A stretch of DNA of 64,000 nucleotides from Paracoccus contaminans (GTDB lineage: Bacteria > Pseudomonadota > Alphaproteobacteria > Rhodobacterales > Rhodobacteraceae): contig NZ_CP020613.1 in the NCBI RefSeq assembly GCF_002105555.1, forward strand, positions 29,983 to 93,982, in the 5' to 3' direction. Under the pieces are notes generated by a model. It saw only the letters and a program-made list of their open reading frames with translations, was not told the DNA's origin and did no database searches. Below, piece by piece: positions 26,231 through 35,841 of this stretch. Each line of letters begins with the position of its first letter. Position 1 is the first letter of the stretch. A program made the position numbers and the translations under genes.

Positions 26231-27400
26231 ATGAACCAGATCCTCACCCCCGCCCGCAGCCTCAGCGCCGCCCCCGTGATCGAGCGGGTCGAGACGGTGC
26301 TGGTCGATCTGCCCACCATCCGCCCGCACAAGCTCTCGGTCGCCACGATGAACGGCCAGACGCTGATGCTGGTGAAAATCCACTGCAGCGACGGCGTGAC
26401 CGGCATCGGCGAGGGCACGACCATCGGCGGGCTGGCCTATGGCGCCGAAAGCCCCGAGGGGATGAAGCTGGCGGTCGATACCTATTTCGCGCCGCTGCTG
26501 GCCGGCCAGGACGCGACGCGCATCGCCCCGGCGATGGACCGCATCGGCAAGATGGTCAAGGACAACCGCTTTGCCAAATGCGCCGTCGAAACCGCCCTGC
26601 TGGATGCGCAGGGCAAGCGGCTGGGCCTGCCGGTCAGCGAATTGCTGGGGGGGCGGCGGCGCGAGCGGCTGCCGGTGGCCTGGACGCTGGCCTCGGGCGA
26701 CACGGGCCGCGACATCGACGAGGCGGAACGGATGCTGGACCTGCGCCGGCACCGCATCTTCAAGCTCAAGATCGGGGCGCGCCCGGTTGCCGAGGACGTG
26801 GCCCATGTCGCCGCGATCAAGCGCGCCCTGGGCGAGCGCGCCGCCGTGCGCGTCGATGTGAACATGGCCTGGAGCGAGACGGATGCCGCCCGCGGCATGG
26901 CCGCGCTGGCCGATGCGGGCTGCGAGCTGGTCGAACAGCCCGTCGGCTCGGCCGCGGCGCTGGGGCGGCTGGTGCGCCGCTTTCCGGTGGCGCTGATGGC
27001 CGACGAATCCCTGACCGGGCCGGAATCGGCCTTTGCGATCGCCCGCGACAACGCCGCCGATGTCTTCGCCATCAAGATCGAGCAGAGCGGCGGGCTGACG
27101 GGCGCGCAGCGCGTCGCGGCGATCGCCGATGCCGCCGGTATCGGGCTTTACGGCGGCACCATGCTGGAAGGCGGGGTCGGCACCATCGCCTCGGCCCAGG
27201 TCTTTGCGACCTTCGCCAACCTGCAATGGGGGACCGAACTTTTCGGCCCGCTGCTGCTGACCGAGGAAATCCTGCGCACGCCGCTGGATTACAGCGATTT
27301 CGAGCTGACCGTGCCCTCGGGGCCGGGGCTGGGGATCGAGCTGGACGACGAGCGCGTGCGCTTCTTTGCCCGCGACGGGTTCGCCCGCAAGCCGCGATAG
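26231..27400 (+). CDS. catB: Muconate cycloisomerase
   Basis: A 389-residue enolase-superfamily enzyme. VETVLVDLPTIRPHKLSVATM is the typical CatB start after a short extension. The catalytic lysine motif KLKIG lies near residue 178, and the metal ligands are in RVDVNMAW, LVEQPVG and MADESLTG. It converts cis,cis-muconate to muconolactone. The ribosome site before ATG 26231 is weak. catC follows after nine bases. Confidence 0.95.
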   Translation: MNQILTPARSLSAAPVIERVETVLVDLPTIRPHKLSVATMNGQTLMLVKIHCSDGVTGIGEGTTIGGLAYGAESPEGMKLAVDTYFAPLLAGQDATRIAPAMDRIGKMVKDNRFAKCAVETALLDAQGKRLGLPVSELLGGRRRERLPVAWTLASGDTGRDIDEAERMLDLRRHRIFKLKIGARPVAEDVAHVAAIKRALGERAAVRVDVNMAWSETDAARGMAALADAGCELVEQPVGSAAALGRLVRRFPVALMADESLTGPESAFAIARDNAADVFAIKIEQSGGLTGAQRVAAIADAAGIGLYGGTMLEGGVGTIASAQVFATFANLQWGTELFGPLLLTEEILRTPLDYSDFELTVPSGPGLGIELDDERVRFFARDGFARKPR

Positions 27401-27409
27401 GAGGCTGTG

Positions 27410-27700
27410 ATGCTGTTTCACGTCCGCATGGATGTCCACCTGCCGCGCGATCTGCCGCCCGAGGAGGCGGCCGAGATCCTGGCGCGGGAAAAGGCCTATT
27501 CGCAGGCGCTCCAGCACAGCGGCAAGTGGCGCCATATCTGGCGCCTGGCCGGCGAATACGCGAATTTCAGCATCTTCGACGTGCAGGACAATGCCGAGCT
27601 GCACGAGATCCTGACCGGCCTGCCGCTGTTCCGGTTCATGAAGATCACCGTGACGCCGCTGCTGCGCCACCCCTCGTCGATCCGCGAGGATGACAGCTGA
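27410..27700 (+). CDS. catC: Muconolactone delta-isomerase
   Basis: A 96-residue protein matching CatC in length and motifs: MLFHVRMDVHLPRDLP, WRHIWRLAGEYANFSIFD and LFRFMKITVTPLLRHPS. It isomerises muconolactone to 3-oxoadipate enol-lactone. ATG 27410 is used, three bases inside a possible GTG start, with a TAGGAGG ribosome site. Confidence 0.96.
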   Translation: MLFHVRMDVHLPRDLPPEEAAEILAREKAYSQALQHSGKWRHIWRLAGEYANFSIFDVQDNAELHEILTGLPLFRFMKITVTPLLRHPSSIREDDS

Positions 27701-27777
27701 TCCCCAAGTGATTTCACGCCGAGCCAAGGGCCGCCGAGGAGCCGCCCCTTGCTAGCCAAGACCAGGAGGAGACGACT

Positions 27778-28713
27778 ATGACCGTGAAGATCCATGACCG
27801 CCTCGACATGCAGGCATTCCTGCGCGAGCTCAGCGGGATGAACGCCGCGGACGGCAATCCCCGCATGAAGGAGATCACCCACCGGCTGATGTCCGACCTG
27901 TTCAAGGCCATCGACGATCTGAACATCACCCCCGACGAATACTGGACCGGCGTCGCCTGGCTGAACGATCTGGGCGCGGCGGGGCAGGCGGGTCTGATCT
28001 CGCCCGGCCTGGGGCTGGATCATTTCATCGACGAAAGGCTGGATGCGATCGATGCCGAGCTGGGGATCGAAAACCCCACCCCGCGCACCATCGAAGGCCC
28101 GCTCTATGTCGCGGGCGCGCCGGAATCGGTCGGCTTTGCGCGGCTTGATGACGGCACGGCCGAGGGCCAGACGCTGATCATGCACGGCGTTGTCCACGGC
28201 GCCGACGGCCAGCCGCTGCCCGGCGCCAAGGTCGAGGTGTGGCACTGCGACACGCGGGGCTTCTATTCCCACTTTGACCCGACCGGCAAGCAGGCGCCCT
28301 TCAACATGCGCCGGACGATCTTTGCCGACGACAATGGCCGCTACAAGTTCCAGTCGATCCTGCCCTCGGGCTATGGCGTGCCGCCCGGCAGCCCGACCGA
28401 GAAGCTGCTGTCGGCCCTGGGCCGCCACGGCCAGCGCCCCGCGCATATCCATTTCTTCGTCAGCGCGGACGGCCATCGCAAGCTGACCACCCAGATCAAC
28501 ATCGAGGGCGATCCGCTGATCAACGACGACTTTGCCTATGCCACGCGCGAAGGCCTCGTCCCGTCGGTCAAGGAACGCACCGACGAGGAAAGCATCCACG
28601 CCAACAACCTCAACGGTCCGTTCGCGGAGATCGAGTTCGACATCCATCTGACCGCCCTGGTCGACGGCGTGGACAACCAGGTCAACGAACAGCGCCGCCG
28701 CGCCGCCGCCTGA
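27778..28713 (+). CDS. catA: Catechol 1,2-dioxygenase
   Basis: A 311-residue intradiol dioxygenase. The ferric ligands are visible as tyrosines in GPLYVAG and ILPSGYGVPP and histidines in RPAHIHFFV. The N-terminal helical dimerisation domain covers about the first 110 residues. It cleaves catechol between the hydroxyls to cis,cis-muconate. It has an AGGAGGAG ribosome site and lies 77 bases after catC. Confidence 0.96.
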   Translation: MTVKIHDRLDMQAFLRELSGMNAADGNPRMKEITHRLMSDLFKAIDDLNITPDEYWTGVAWLNDLGAAGQAGLISPGLGLDHFIDERLDAIDAELGIENPTPRTIEGPLYVAGAPESVGFARLDDGTAEGQTLIMHGVVHGADGQPLPGAKVEVWHCDTRGFYSHFDPTGKQAPFNMRRTIFADDNGRYKFQSILPSGYGVPPGSPTEKLLSALGRHGQRPAHIHFFVSADGHRKLTTQINIEGDPLINDDFAYATREGLVPSVKERTDEESIHANNLNGPFAEIEFDIHLTALVDGVDNQVNEQRRRAAA

Positions 28714-28800
28714 CGGCCCGCGACGACAGTCCCGACATCCACCGACATCAGAGCGGGGGCCGCGCCCGGACCGGCGCACCCCCGCGGGGGAGGAGAGATC

Positions 28801-30201
28801 ATGTCTGCGATCATCGACAAGGCGCGCGATCTGGATCACCTGCTGGCAACGGCCGTGCAGGACGACGAGGAGGCCGGCACGTTCCGCTGCCGCCGCGACA
28901 TCTTCACCAACGAAGACCTGTTCGAGCTGGAGATGCGGCATCTGTTCGAAGGCAACTGGGTCTATCTGGCGCATGAAAGCCAGATCCCGGACGTGAACGA
29001 TTACTACACGACCTTCATCGGCCGTCAGCCCATCGTCATCACCCGCGACAAGACGGGCACGCTGAACGCCGTCATCAACGCCTGCGCCCACAAGGGGGCG
29101 ATGCTGTGCCGGCGCAAGCATGGCAACAAGGGCAGCTTTACCTGCCCGTTCCACGGCTGGACCTTTTCCAACACGGGCAAGCTGCTGAAGGTCAAGGACG
29201 AAAAGACCAGCCAGTATCCCGCACAGTTCAACAAGGACGGCTCGCACGATCTGGTCAAGGTGGCCCGCTTCGAAAGCTATCGCGGCTTTCTGTTCGGCAG
29301 CCTCAACGCCGATGTCGCCCCGCTGAGCGACTATCTGGGCGAGGCGCGCGTCATCATCGACCAGATCGTCGGGCAGGCCCCGAACGGGATCGAGGTGCTG
29401 CGCGGCAGCTCGTCCTATATCTATGACGGCAACTGGAAGTTGCAGATGGAAAACGGCTGCGACGGCTATCACGTCAGTTCGGTCCACTGGAACTATGCCG
29501 CGACGATGGGCCGGCGCAACGAGGAAGGCACCAAGGCGGTCGATGCCTCGGGCTGGTCGAAATCGGTCGCGGGCGTCTATGGCTTTGAAAACGGCCATAT
29601 CCTGCTGTGGACCAACGCGATGAACCCCGAGGTGCGCCCGGTCTGGGGCCAGCGCGAGGAAATCGCCTCGCGCGTGGGCGCGGAACGGGCCGATTTCATC
29701 GTCCGCCAGACCCGCAACCTCGGGATCTATCCCAACGTGTTCCTGATGGACCAGTTCTCGACCCAGATCCGCGTCGTGCGCCCGCTCAGCGTGGACAAGA
29801 CCGAGGTCACCATATTCTGCTTTGGCCCCAAGGGCGAAAGCGCGGCCGACCGCACCCACCGCATCCGCCAGTATGAGGATTTCTTCAACGTCTCGGGCAT
29901 GGGCACCTCGGACGATCTCGAGGAATTCCGCGCCTGCCAGACCGCCTATCACGGCACAGCCGCGCTGTGGAACGACATGTCGCGCGGCGCGCCGCTGTGG
30001 ATTAACGGCCCCGACGAGAATGCCCGGCGCATGGGCCTGAACCCGCAGCTTTCGGGCGAGCGCAGCGAGGATGAGGGCCTGTTCGTGCGCCAGCACGCCT
30101 ATTGGGCCGATGCCATGCGCAGCGCCCTGGCGCGCGAGAAAAGCGGCCAGTCGCTGCTGCATGCGGGCCTGAGCGCCGAATGCGGGGGGCAGGCGGCATG
30201 A
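28801..30201 (+). CDS. benA: Benzoate 1,2-dioxygenase, alpha subunit
   Basis: A 466-residue Rieske oxygenase large subunit. The [2Fe-2S] ligands are in CAHKGAMLC and CPFHGWTF near residues 98-120, and the mononuclear iron site is [12 protein letters not shown] near 221. It adds dioxygen to benzoate to give the cis-1,2-dihydrodiol. GGGGGAGGAGAG precedes ATG 28801. It overlaps benB by four bases. Toluate or anthranilate as a substrate cannot be excluded, but the adjacent catechol genes favour benzoate. Confidence 0.95.
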   Translation: MSAIIDKARDLDHLLATAVQDDEEAGTFRCRRDIFTNEDLFELEMRHLFEGNWVYLAHESQIPDVNDYYTTFIGRQPIVITRDKTGTLNAVINACAHKGAMLCRRKHGNKGSFTCPFHGWTFSNTGKLLKVKDEKTSQYPAQFNKDGSHDLVKVARFESYRGFLFGSLNADVAPLSDYLGEARVIIDQIVGQAPNGIEVLRGSSSYIYDGNWKLQMENGCDGYHVSSVHWNYAATMGRRNEEGTKAVDASGWSKSVAGVYGFENGHILLWTNAMNPEVRPVWGQREEIASRVGAERADFIVRQTRNLGIYPNVFLMDQFSTQIRVVRPLSVDKTEVTIFCFGPKGESAADRTHRIRQYEDFFNVSGMGTSDDLEEFRACQTAYHGTAALWNDMSRGAPLWINGPDENARRMGLNPQLSGERSEDEGLFVRQHAYWADAMRSALAREKSGQSLLHAGLSAECGGQAA

Positions 30202-30686
30202 GCATTCCCCATGACACCATCTGCGCCTTCCTCTACCGCGAGGCGCGCCTGCTCGATGACCGGCAATGGGATGAATGGCTGACCTGCTATGCGCCCGATG
30301 TCCGCTACTGGATGCCCGCCTGGGACGACGACGACCAGATCACCGAAGACCCGCAGTCCGAAATCTCGCTGATGTTCTATCCGACGCGGGACGGGCTGGA
30401 GGATCGCGTGTTCCGCATCAAGACGGAACGCTCGGGCGCATCCACGCCCGAGCCGCGCACCAGCCATACCGTCAGCAATGTCGAGGTGCTGGCCGATCGC
30501 GGGGACGAGGTGGACGTGCGCTACAACTTCCTGACGCTGAACCACCGCTACAAGGTCACCGACCAGTTCTTCGGCACGATGTTCGTGACGCTGCGCCGGG
30601 GCGGGGACGGGCTGGTGATCTCGTCCAAGAAGATCGTCCTCAAGAACGACTATATCCGGCAGGTCATCGACGTCTATCACGTCTGA
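30198..30686 (+). CDS. benB: Benzoate 1,2-dioxygenase, beta subunit
   Basis: A 162-residue small subunit of a ring-hydroxylating oxygenase (SnoaL/NTF2-like fold). Typical segments are [34 protein letters not shown] and [21 protein letters not shown] 30198 overlaps the benA stop. It forms the alpha3-beta3 hexamer with BenA. Confidence 0.95.
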   Translation: MSIPHDTICAFLYREARLLDDRQWDEWLTCYAPDVRYWMPAWDDDDQITEDPQSEISLMFYPTRDGLEDRVFRIKTERSGASTPEPRTSHTVSNVEVLADRGDEVDVRYNFLTLNHRYKVTDQFFGTMFVTLRRGGDGLVISSKKIVLKNDYIRQVIDVYHV

Positions 30687-30719
30687 TGGCCAGGCCGGAC
30701 ACCCAAGGGAGGAGTGTCC

Positions 30720-31745
30720 ATGTCCAGCTATAGCATCGCGCTGAACTTCGAGGACGGGGTGACGCGCATCATCGACTGCCAGCCCGGCGAAAAGGTGCTG
30801 GATGCGGCCTATCGCAACAAGATCAACCTGCCGATGGACTGTTCGGACGGCGTGTGCGGCACCTGCAAGTGCCGCGCCGAAAGCGGCGCCTATGAGCTGG
30901 GCGACGATTTCATCGAGGACGCGCTGACCGAGGACGAGGCCGCCGAGGGGCTGGTGCTGACCTGCCAGATGACCGTCAGCAGCGATTGCGTGCTGTCGGT
31001 GCCGACCAGCTCGACCGCGTGCAAGACGGGGATGCAAAGCTTTGCCGCGACGGTGGCCAGCGTGCAGCCCCATCACGACGCGGCGATCGTGCTTGAACTG
31101 GACATGGATGCCGCCGCGCCCGCCTTTCTGCCGGGCCAGTATGTCAACATCACGGTGCCCGGCAGCGGCGATCACCGCTCCTATTCCTTCAGCACCGCGC
31201 CCGGCGAAAGGCGCGCCGGCTTCCTGATCAAGATGATCCCCGGCGGGCTGATGAGCGGCTGGCTGGCCGGCGCCGCGCCGGGGGACAAGCTGACGCTGAC
31301 CGGGCCGCTGGGCAGCTTTTATCTGCGCGATCCGGTGCGCCCGCTGCTGTTCCTGGCCGGGGGCACGGGGCTGGCGCCCTTCCTGTCGATGCTCGAGGTG
31401 CTGGCCCGCAGCGGCTCGGACCAGAAGGTGCATCTGATCTATGGCGTGACGCGCGATCTGGACCTGGTTCTGGTCGAGCAGATCGAGGCCTATGCCGCGC
31501 GCCTGCCCAATTTCACCTATTCGACGGTGGTGGCCGAGGACGGATCGGCCCATCCGCGCAAGGGCTGGGTCACGCAGCACATGCCCGCTGACCTGACGGC
31601 GGGCGGGTTCGACCTGTATCTGTGCGGCCCGCCCCCCATGGTCGATGCGGTGCGCCACTGGCTCGACGAGAACGGCATCCGCCCCGCCAGCTTTCATTAC
31701 GAGAAGTTCACCCCCAACGCGCCCGCCGCGCAGGCCGTCGCATGA
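30720..31745 (+). CDS. benC: Benzoate 1,2-dioxygenase, reductase component
   Basis: A 341-residue electron-transfer protein. The N-terminal plant-type ferredoxin has CSDGVCGTCKC and a fourth cysteine in VLTCQM; then come FAD-binding (RSYSFST) and NAD-binding (FLAGGTGLAPFLSML, LYLCGPPPMVDAV) domains. It passes electrons from NADH to BenAB. ATG 30720 follows GGGAGGAG; an in-frame GTG six bases earlier is the alternative. It overlaps benD by four bases. Confidence 0.95.
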   Translation: MSSYSIALNFEDGVTRIIDCQPGEKVLDAAYRNKINLPMDCSDGVCGTCKCRAESGAYELGDDFIEDALTEDEAAEGLVLTCQMTVSSDCVLSVPTSSTACKTGMQSFAATVASVQPHHDAAIVLELDMDAAAPAFLPGQYVNITVPGSGDHRSYSFSTAPGERRAGFLIKMIPGGLMSGWLAGAAPGDKLTLTGPLGSFYLRDPVRPLLFLAGGTGLAPFLSMLEVLARSGSDQKVHLIYGVTRDLDLVLVEQIEAYAARLPNFTYSTVVAEDGSAHPRKGWVTQHMPADLTAGGFDLYLCGPPPMVDAVRHWLDENGIRPASFHYEKFTPNAPAAQAVA

Positions 31746-32527
31746 GCGGCGCGGTCTTTCCCGGCCGCTTTGCCGGCAAGGTCGTCGTCGTCACCGGCGC
31801 GGCGCAGGGGATCGGCCGCGCCGTCGCCCTGCGCGCGGCCGCCGAGGGCGGGCAGGTCGTGCTGGTCGACCGGGCCGATTTCGTCGCCGATGTCGCGGCC
31901 GAGGCGCAGGGAACGGCCGCGGCCTTCAGCGCCGATCTGGAAACATGGGACGGGGCCGAGGCCGCGATGCGCTTTGCCGCCGAAACCTTCGGCGGCATCG
32001 ACATCCTGATCAACAACGTCGGCGGCGCGATCCGCATGCGCCCCTATGAGGCGTTCGAGCCGGCCCAGATCGACGCCGAGATCCGCCGCTCGCTGATGCC
32101 GACGCTGTATTGCTGCCGCGCGGTGCTGCCGCATCTGTTCGCGCGGGGCAGCGGCACCATCGTCAACGTCTCGTCCAACGCCACGCGCGGGATATACCGC
32201 GTGCCCTATTCGGCGGCCAAGGGCGGGATCAATGCGATCACCATGTCGCTGGCGATGGAGCTGGCCGGGCGCGGCATCCGCGTGGTCGCCACCGCGCCGG
32301 GCGGAACCGAGGCGCCCCCCCGGCGCATCCCCCGCAACGCCGAAGGCGACAGCGCCGAGGAAAAGGCATGGATGGCCGAGGTCGTGGATCAGGTGAAGCA
32401 GTCAAGCTTCATGCACCGCTACGGCACCATCGACGAACAGGTGGCGCCGATCCTGTTCCTGGCCTCGGACGAGGCGGGCTATGTCACCGGCACCATCCTG
32501 CCGGTCGCGGGAGGCGATCTGGGCTAG
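31742..32527 (+). CDS. benD: Benzoate cis-diol dehydrogenase
   Basis: A 261-residue short-chain dehydrogenase. The nucleotide motif is TGAAQGIGRAVALRA, then NNVGG, catalytic serine in VNVSSNATRG and YSAAKGG. It oxidises and decarboxylates the benzoate dihydrodiol to catechol with NAD. It closes the benABCD operon, which feeds CatA. Confidence 0.94.
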   Translation: MSGAVFPGRFAGKVVVVTGAAQGIGRAVALRAAAEGGQVVLVDRADFVADVAAEAQGTAAAFSADLETWDGAEAAMRFAAETFGGIDILINNVGGAIRMRPYEAFEPAQIDAEIRRSLMPTLYCCRAVLPHLFARGSGTIVNVSSNATRGIYRVPYSAAKGGINAITMSLAMELAGRGIRVVATAPGGTEAPPRRIPRNAEGDSAEEKAWMAEVVDQVKQSSFMHRYGTIDEQVAPILFLASDEAGYVTGTILPVAGGDLG

Positions 32528-32567
32528 GCGCGGCGGCCCGATCACAAGCTTGAGGGGAGGAGAGGAC

Positions 32568-33893
32568 ATGCGAACGATAGATGTCGGCCAGGCGATGGAC
32601 CAAAGTCCGTTCGGCCGCTTTCAATGGATGGTGGTCGCGCTGTGCGGCGCGCTGCTGATCGTCGATGGCTATGACGTGTTCGTGGCCGGCACGGTGCTGC
32701 CGACGCTGATCAAGGAATGGGGCCTGACCAAGCCGCAGGCGGGGGCCTTGCAGGCCTGGGCGCTGTTCGGGATGATGTTCGGGGCGCTGGTCTTCGGCCC
32801 GCTGGCCGACCGGATCGGCCGCAAGAAGGGCATCGCGCTCAGCTTTGCGCTGTTCACCACGGCGACGCTGCTGACGGGATTTGCCAATACGCCCACGCAG
32901 TTCAAGATCTTCCGCTTCATCGCGGGTCTGGGCTGCGGCGGGCTGATGCCGAACGCCGTTGCGCTGATGAACGAATACGCACCAAAGCGCCTGCGCGGCA
33001 CGATGGTGGCCATCATGTTCTCGGGCTATTCGATCGGCGGCATGGTGGCCGCGATCCTTGGCATCCAGCTGATCCCCGTCTGGGGGTGGAAGCCGATGTT
33101 CTTCATCGCCGCGCTGCCGCTGGCGCTGCTGCCGCTGGTGCTGTGGAAGCTGCCCGAATCGCTGGGCTTCCTGATCCGGCAGGGCCGCCAGGACGAGGCA
33201 CGGCGGCTGCTGGCCCGCATCGATCCGGGCGTGGGCGCGGGCGACCAGCTGGTCTTCACCGATACCAAGGGCGCCCCGGCCTCGGTCGCGGCGCTGTTCG
33301 GCCATAACCGCGCCACCCGCACGGCCATGCTGTGGGTGTCGTTCTTCTGCTGCCTGTTGCTGGTCTATCTGCTGTCCTCGTGGCTGCCCAAGGTGCTGCA
33401 AGAGGCCGGCTATGCCGAAAAGGCCAGCCTGCTGAGCCTTTTTTCGCTGAACTTCGGCGGGATGATCGGGGCGATCACGGGGGGCCGGCTGGGCGACCGG
33501 TTCGGCCTGCCCAAGGTCGTGGTGGCCTTCTTCGCCGCCGCCGCCGCCTCGATCGCGCTGATCGGCTTTGGCCCGTCGCCCGCGGTGCTGTTCGCGCTGA
33601 TCTTTGTGGCCGGGGCATCCACGATCGGCACGCAGATCCTGCTCTATGCCAGCGTCGCGCAGCTTTATGACCTGTCGGTCCGCTCGACGGGCCTGGGCTG
33701 GGCGTCGGGCGTGGGCCGTGTCGGGGCGATCGTCGGGCCGACGCTGGGCGGGTTCCTGCTGGCCCGGCAACTGCCGCTGCGCGACAACTTCCTGATCTTC
33801 GCGATCCCGGCGGTGGTGTCGGTGGCGGCGATGGTGGTGTTCACCCTGGCGCATCGCCGGGATACGACGACGCGGCCGCTGGCTGCGGCCTGA
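32568..33893 (+). CDS. benK: Benzoate:H+ symporter, MFS aromatic acid transporter
   Basis: A 441-residue twelve-helix transporter of the aromatic acid:H+ symporter family. LLIVDGYDVFVAGTVLP in helix 1 and GPLADRIGRKKG in the first loop are diagnostic; the loop between helices 8 and 9 has GGRLGDRFGLPK. It imports benzoate or a close analogue. ATG 32568 follows GGGGAGGAGAGG. It lies 40 bases after benD. Confidence 0.92.
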   Translation: MRTIDVGQAMDQSPFGRFQWMVVALCGALLIVDGYDVFVAGTVLPTLIKEWGLTKPQAGALQAWALFGMMFGALVFGPLADRIGRKKGIALSFALFTTATLLTGFANTPTQFKIFRFIAGLGCGGLMPNAVALMNEYAPKRLRGTMVAIMFSGYSIGGMVAAILGIQLIPVWGWKPMFFIAALPLALLPLVLWKLPESLGFLIRQGRQDEARRLLARIDPGVGAGDQLVFTDTKGAPASVAALFGHNRATRTAMLWVSFFCCLLLVYLLSSWLPKVLQEAGYAEKASLLSLFSLNFGGMIGAITGGRLGDRFGLPKVVVAFFAAAAASIALIGFGPSPAVLFALIFVAGASTIGTQILLYASVAQLYDLSVRSTGLGWASGVGRVGAIVGPTLGGFLLARQLPLRDNFLIFAIPAVVSVAAMVVFTLAHRRDTTTRPLAAA

Positions 33894-34003
33894 TCAGACG
33901 CAGGGCCGACCGGGTGCATCATCGCCTTGGTCGGCCCATCAATCCCGAAAGGACAGCTCATGGACGCCAGCGCAACAATCCCTTCGCCGGGGGCGACCCG
34001 CCC

Positions 34004-34792
34004 ATGCTGACCGCAACCGTGAACGGGGCCGACCTGCATTATCGGCTCGACGGCCCGGAGGGCGGCCCGGTGGTGGTGTTTGCCAACTCGCTGGGCACCG
34101 ATCTGCGGGTGTGGGACGATCTGTTGCCGCATCTGCCCAGCGGCCTGCGCGTGCTGCGCTATGACAAGCGCGGCCATGGCCTGTCCGAGGAAACCCCCGG
34201 CCCCTATGCGATCGAGACGCTGGCCGACGACGCGGCGGCGCTGATGCGGCATCTGGGGCTGGGCCGCGCCCTGTTCGTCGGGCTGTCGATCGGCGGGCTG
34301 ATCGGGCAGTCGCTGGCCCTGCGCCATCCGGGCCTGCTGGCGGGGCTGGTCATCTCGAACTCGGCCGTGCGCATCGGGGATGGGGCGATGTGGAACGCCC
34401 GCATCGCGGCGATCCGGGCCGATGGCCTGGCCAGCATCGCGGATGCGACGATGGAGCGGTGGTTTTCCCCAGCCTTCCGGGCCGCGGGCCGGCAGGCCCC
34501 CTGGGCGCGCATGCTGGCCCGCCAGCCGGCCGAGGGCTATGTCGCCTGCTGCGCGGCCATCGCATCGGCCGATCTGCGCGATGCGGCGCGCGATCTGCGC
34601 CTGCCCGTGCAGCTGATCGCGGGCGGCCATGACGGCGCCACCCCGCCCGACATCGTGCAGGCCACCGCCGATCTGATCCGAGGGGCCCGGTTCGATCTGA
34701 TCGAGGAGGCCGCGCATATCCCCTGCGTGGAAACGCCGGACGCATATGCCGCGATCCTGGCCCGGTTTCTTGGCGAAACCGGCCATCTGTGA
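34004..34792 (+). CDS. pcaD: 3-Oxoadipate enol-lactonase
   Basis: A 262-residue alpha/beta-hydrolase. The nucleophile is in FVGLSIGGLIGQSLALRHP, and the later acid and histidine are in IAGGHDGATPP and EEAAHIPCVETPDAY. VVFANSLGTDLRVWDDLLPHL near the N-terminus is typical of PcaD. It hydrolyses the enol-lactone produced by CatC to 3-oxoadipate. ATG 34004 gives the usual start. A 16-codon frame (33960-34010) with its own ribosome site overlaps this start. Confidence 0.93.
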   Translation: MLTATVNGADLHYRLDGPEGGPVVVFANSLGTDLRVWDDLLPHLPSGLRVLRYDKRGHGLSEETPGPYAIETLADDAAALMRHLGLGRALFVGLSIGGLIGQSLALRHPGLLAGLVISNSAVRIGDGAMWNARIAAIRADGLASIADATMERWFSPAFRAAGRQAPWARMLARQPAEGYVACCAAIASADLRDAARDLRLPVQLIAGGHDGATPPDIVQATADLIRGARFDLIEEAAHIPCVETPDAYAAILARFLGETGHL

Positions 34793-34828
34793 ACCCGCAC
34801 GCGCCACGAACCAACCCAGGAAGCACCC

Positions 34829-35683
34829 ATGTCTGACGTCTCTGGCAAGCCCTGCATCATCTGCGTTGCGATCACCGGGTCGCTGCCGACCAAGGAGAAC
34901 AACCCGGCGGTTCCGATCACCATCGCCGAGCAGGTTGAATCGACGCATGAGGCCTTTGAGGCCGGTGCCACCATCGCGCATTGCCATGTGCGCGACGACG
35001 AGGGGCGCCCGACCTCGGACCCCGAACGCTTCGCCCGGCTGAAGGAGGGGATCGAGACGCACTGCCCCGGCATGATCGTGCAGCTGTCCACGGGCGGGCG
35101 GTCTGGCGCGGGGCAGGCGCGGGGGGGCATGCTGCCGCTGGCCCCCGACATGGCGTCGCTTTCGGTCGGCTCGAACAACTTTCCGACCCGCGTCTATGAG
35201 AACCCGCCCGATCTGGTGGACTGGCTGGCGGCGCAGATGCTGGCCCATGGCGTCAAGCCCGAGATCGAGGCGTTTGACCTGTCGCATATCCTGCAGGCCA
35301 AGCGGATGGCCGATGACGGGCGGCTGGCCGGCACGCCCTATGTGCAGTTCGTGATGGGCGTGAAGAACGCCATGCCCGCCGACCGCGACGTGTTCGACTA
35401 TTACATCCGCACGGTGGAACGGCTGTTCGGCGCGGATGCGCCCTGGTGCGCGGCCGGGATCGGGCCAAGCCAGATCGTGCTGAACGAATGGGCGATCAGC
35501 TCGGGCGGGCATGCGCGCACGGGGCTTGAGGACAATGTCCGGCTCGACCGCGAGAGGCTGGCGCCGTCGAATGCGGCGCTGGTGCGGCGCGCGGCGGATC
35601 TGTGCGCGCGATATGACCGCCCCGTGGCCGACTGGCGGCAGGCCAGGGCGATCCTGGGCCTGCGCATGCCCGCCGCGGCCTGA
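34829..35683 (+). CDS. Beta-keto acid cleavage enzyme (BKACE, DUF849)
   Basis: A 284-residue TIM-barrel protein. The zinc-binding histidines are in AHCHVRDDEGRPT near residues 50-60; other family segments are ITGSLPTKENNPAVPIT and GGHARTGLEDNVRL. BKACE enzymes condense a beta-keto acid with acetyl-CoA to give acetoacetate and a new CoA ester. Placed directly after pcaD, and with no pcaIJ in the window, beta-ketoadipate is the probable substrate, giving succinyl-CoA and acetoacetate. That assignment is inference. Confidence 0.85.
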   Translation: MSDVSGKPCIICVAITGSLPTKENNPAVPITIAEQVESTHEAFEAGATIAHCHVRDDEGRPTSDPERFARLKEGIETHCPGMIVQLSTGGRSGAGQARGGMLPLAPDMASLSVGSNNFPTRVYENPPDLVDWLAAQMLAHGVKPEIEAFDLSHILQAKRMADDGRLAGTPYVQFVMGVKNAMPADRDVFDYYIRTVERLFGADAPWCAAGIGPSQIVLNEWAISSGGHARTGLEDNVRLDRERLAPSNAALVRRAADLCARYDRPVADWRQARAILGLRMPAAA

Positions 35684-35692
35684 CGCCGCCGC

Positions 35693-35716
35693 GCCCCGCG
35701 GCACAAGGCGCGGGGC
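35693..35716 (+). terminator. Hairpin after the benzoate/catechol cluster
   Basis: A perfect 8-bp stem GCCCCGCG / CGCGGGGC with an 8-base loop begins nine bases after the BKACE stop. There is no T-tract. Probably the 3' boundary of the ben-pca transcript. Confidence 0.45.
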
Positions 35717-35841
35717 ATGAACGGACCCGGCTTGATCCATGTCATATTCTTCTTACAGCGGATGGCGAGGCTGGCGAAGATGGGCAGGGATGGGCCTGAC
35801 AGCGCCGATCCCCGGATGCCGCCATGACGGGAGGAAGACCA

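Noticed and set aside
27496..30162. An 888-codon open frame antisense to catA and benA
   Set aside because: It is rich in Arg, Gln, His and Ala with no family motif, and it lies opposite genes with perfect catalytic motifs. High GC content keeps stop codons rare in the antisense frame.
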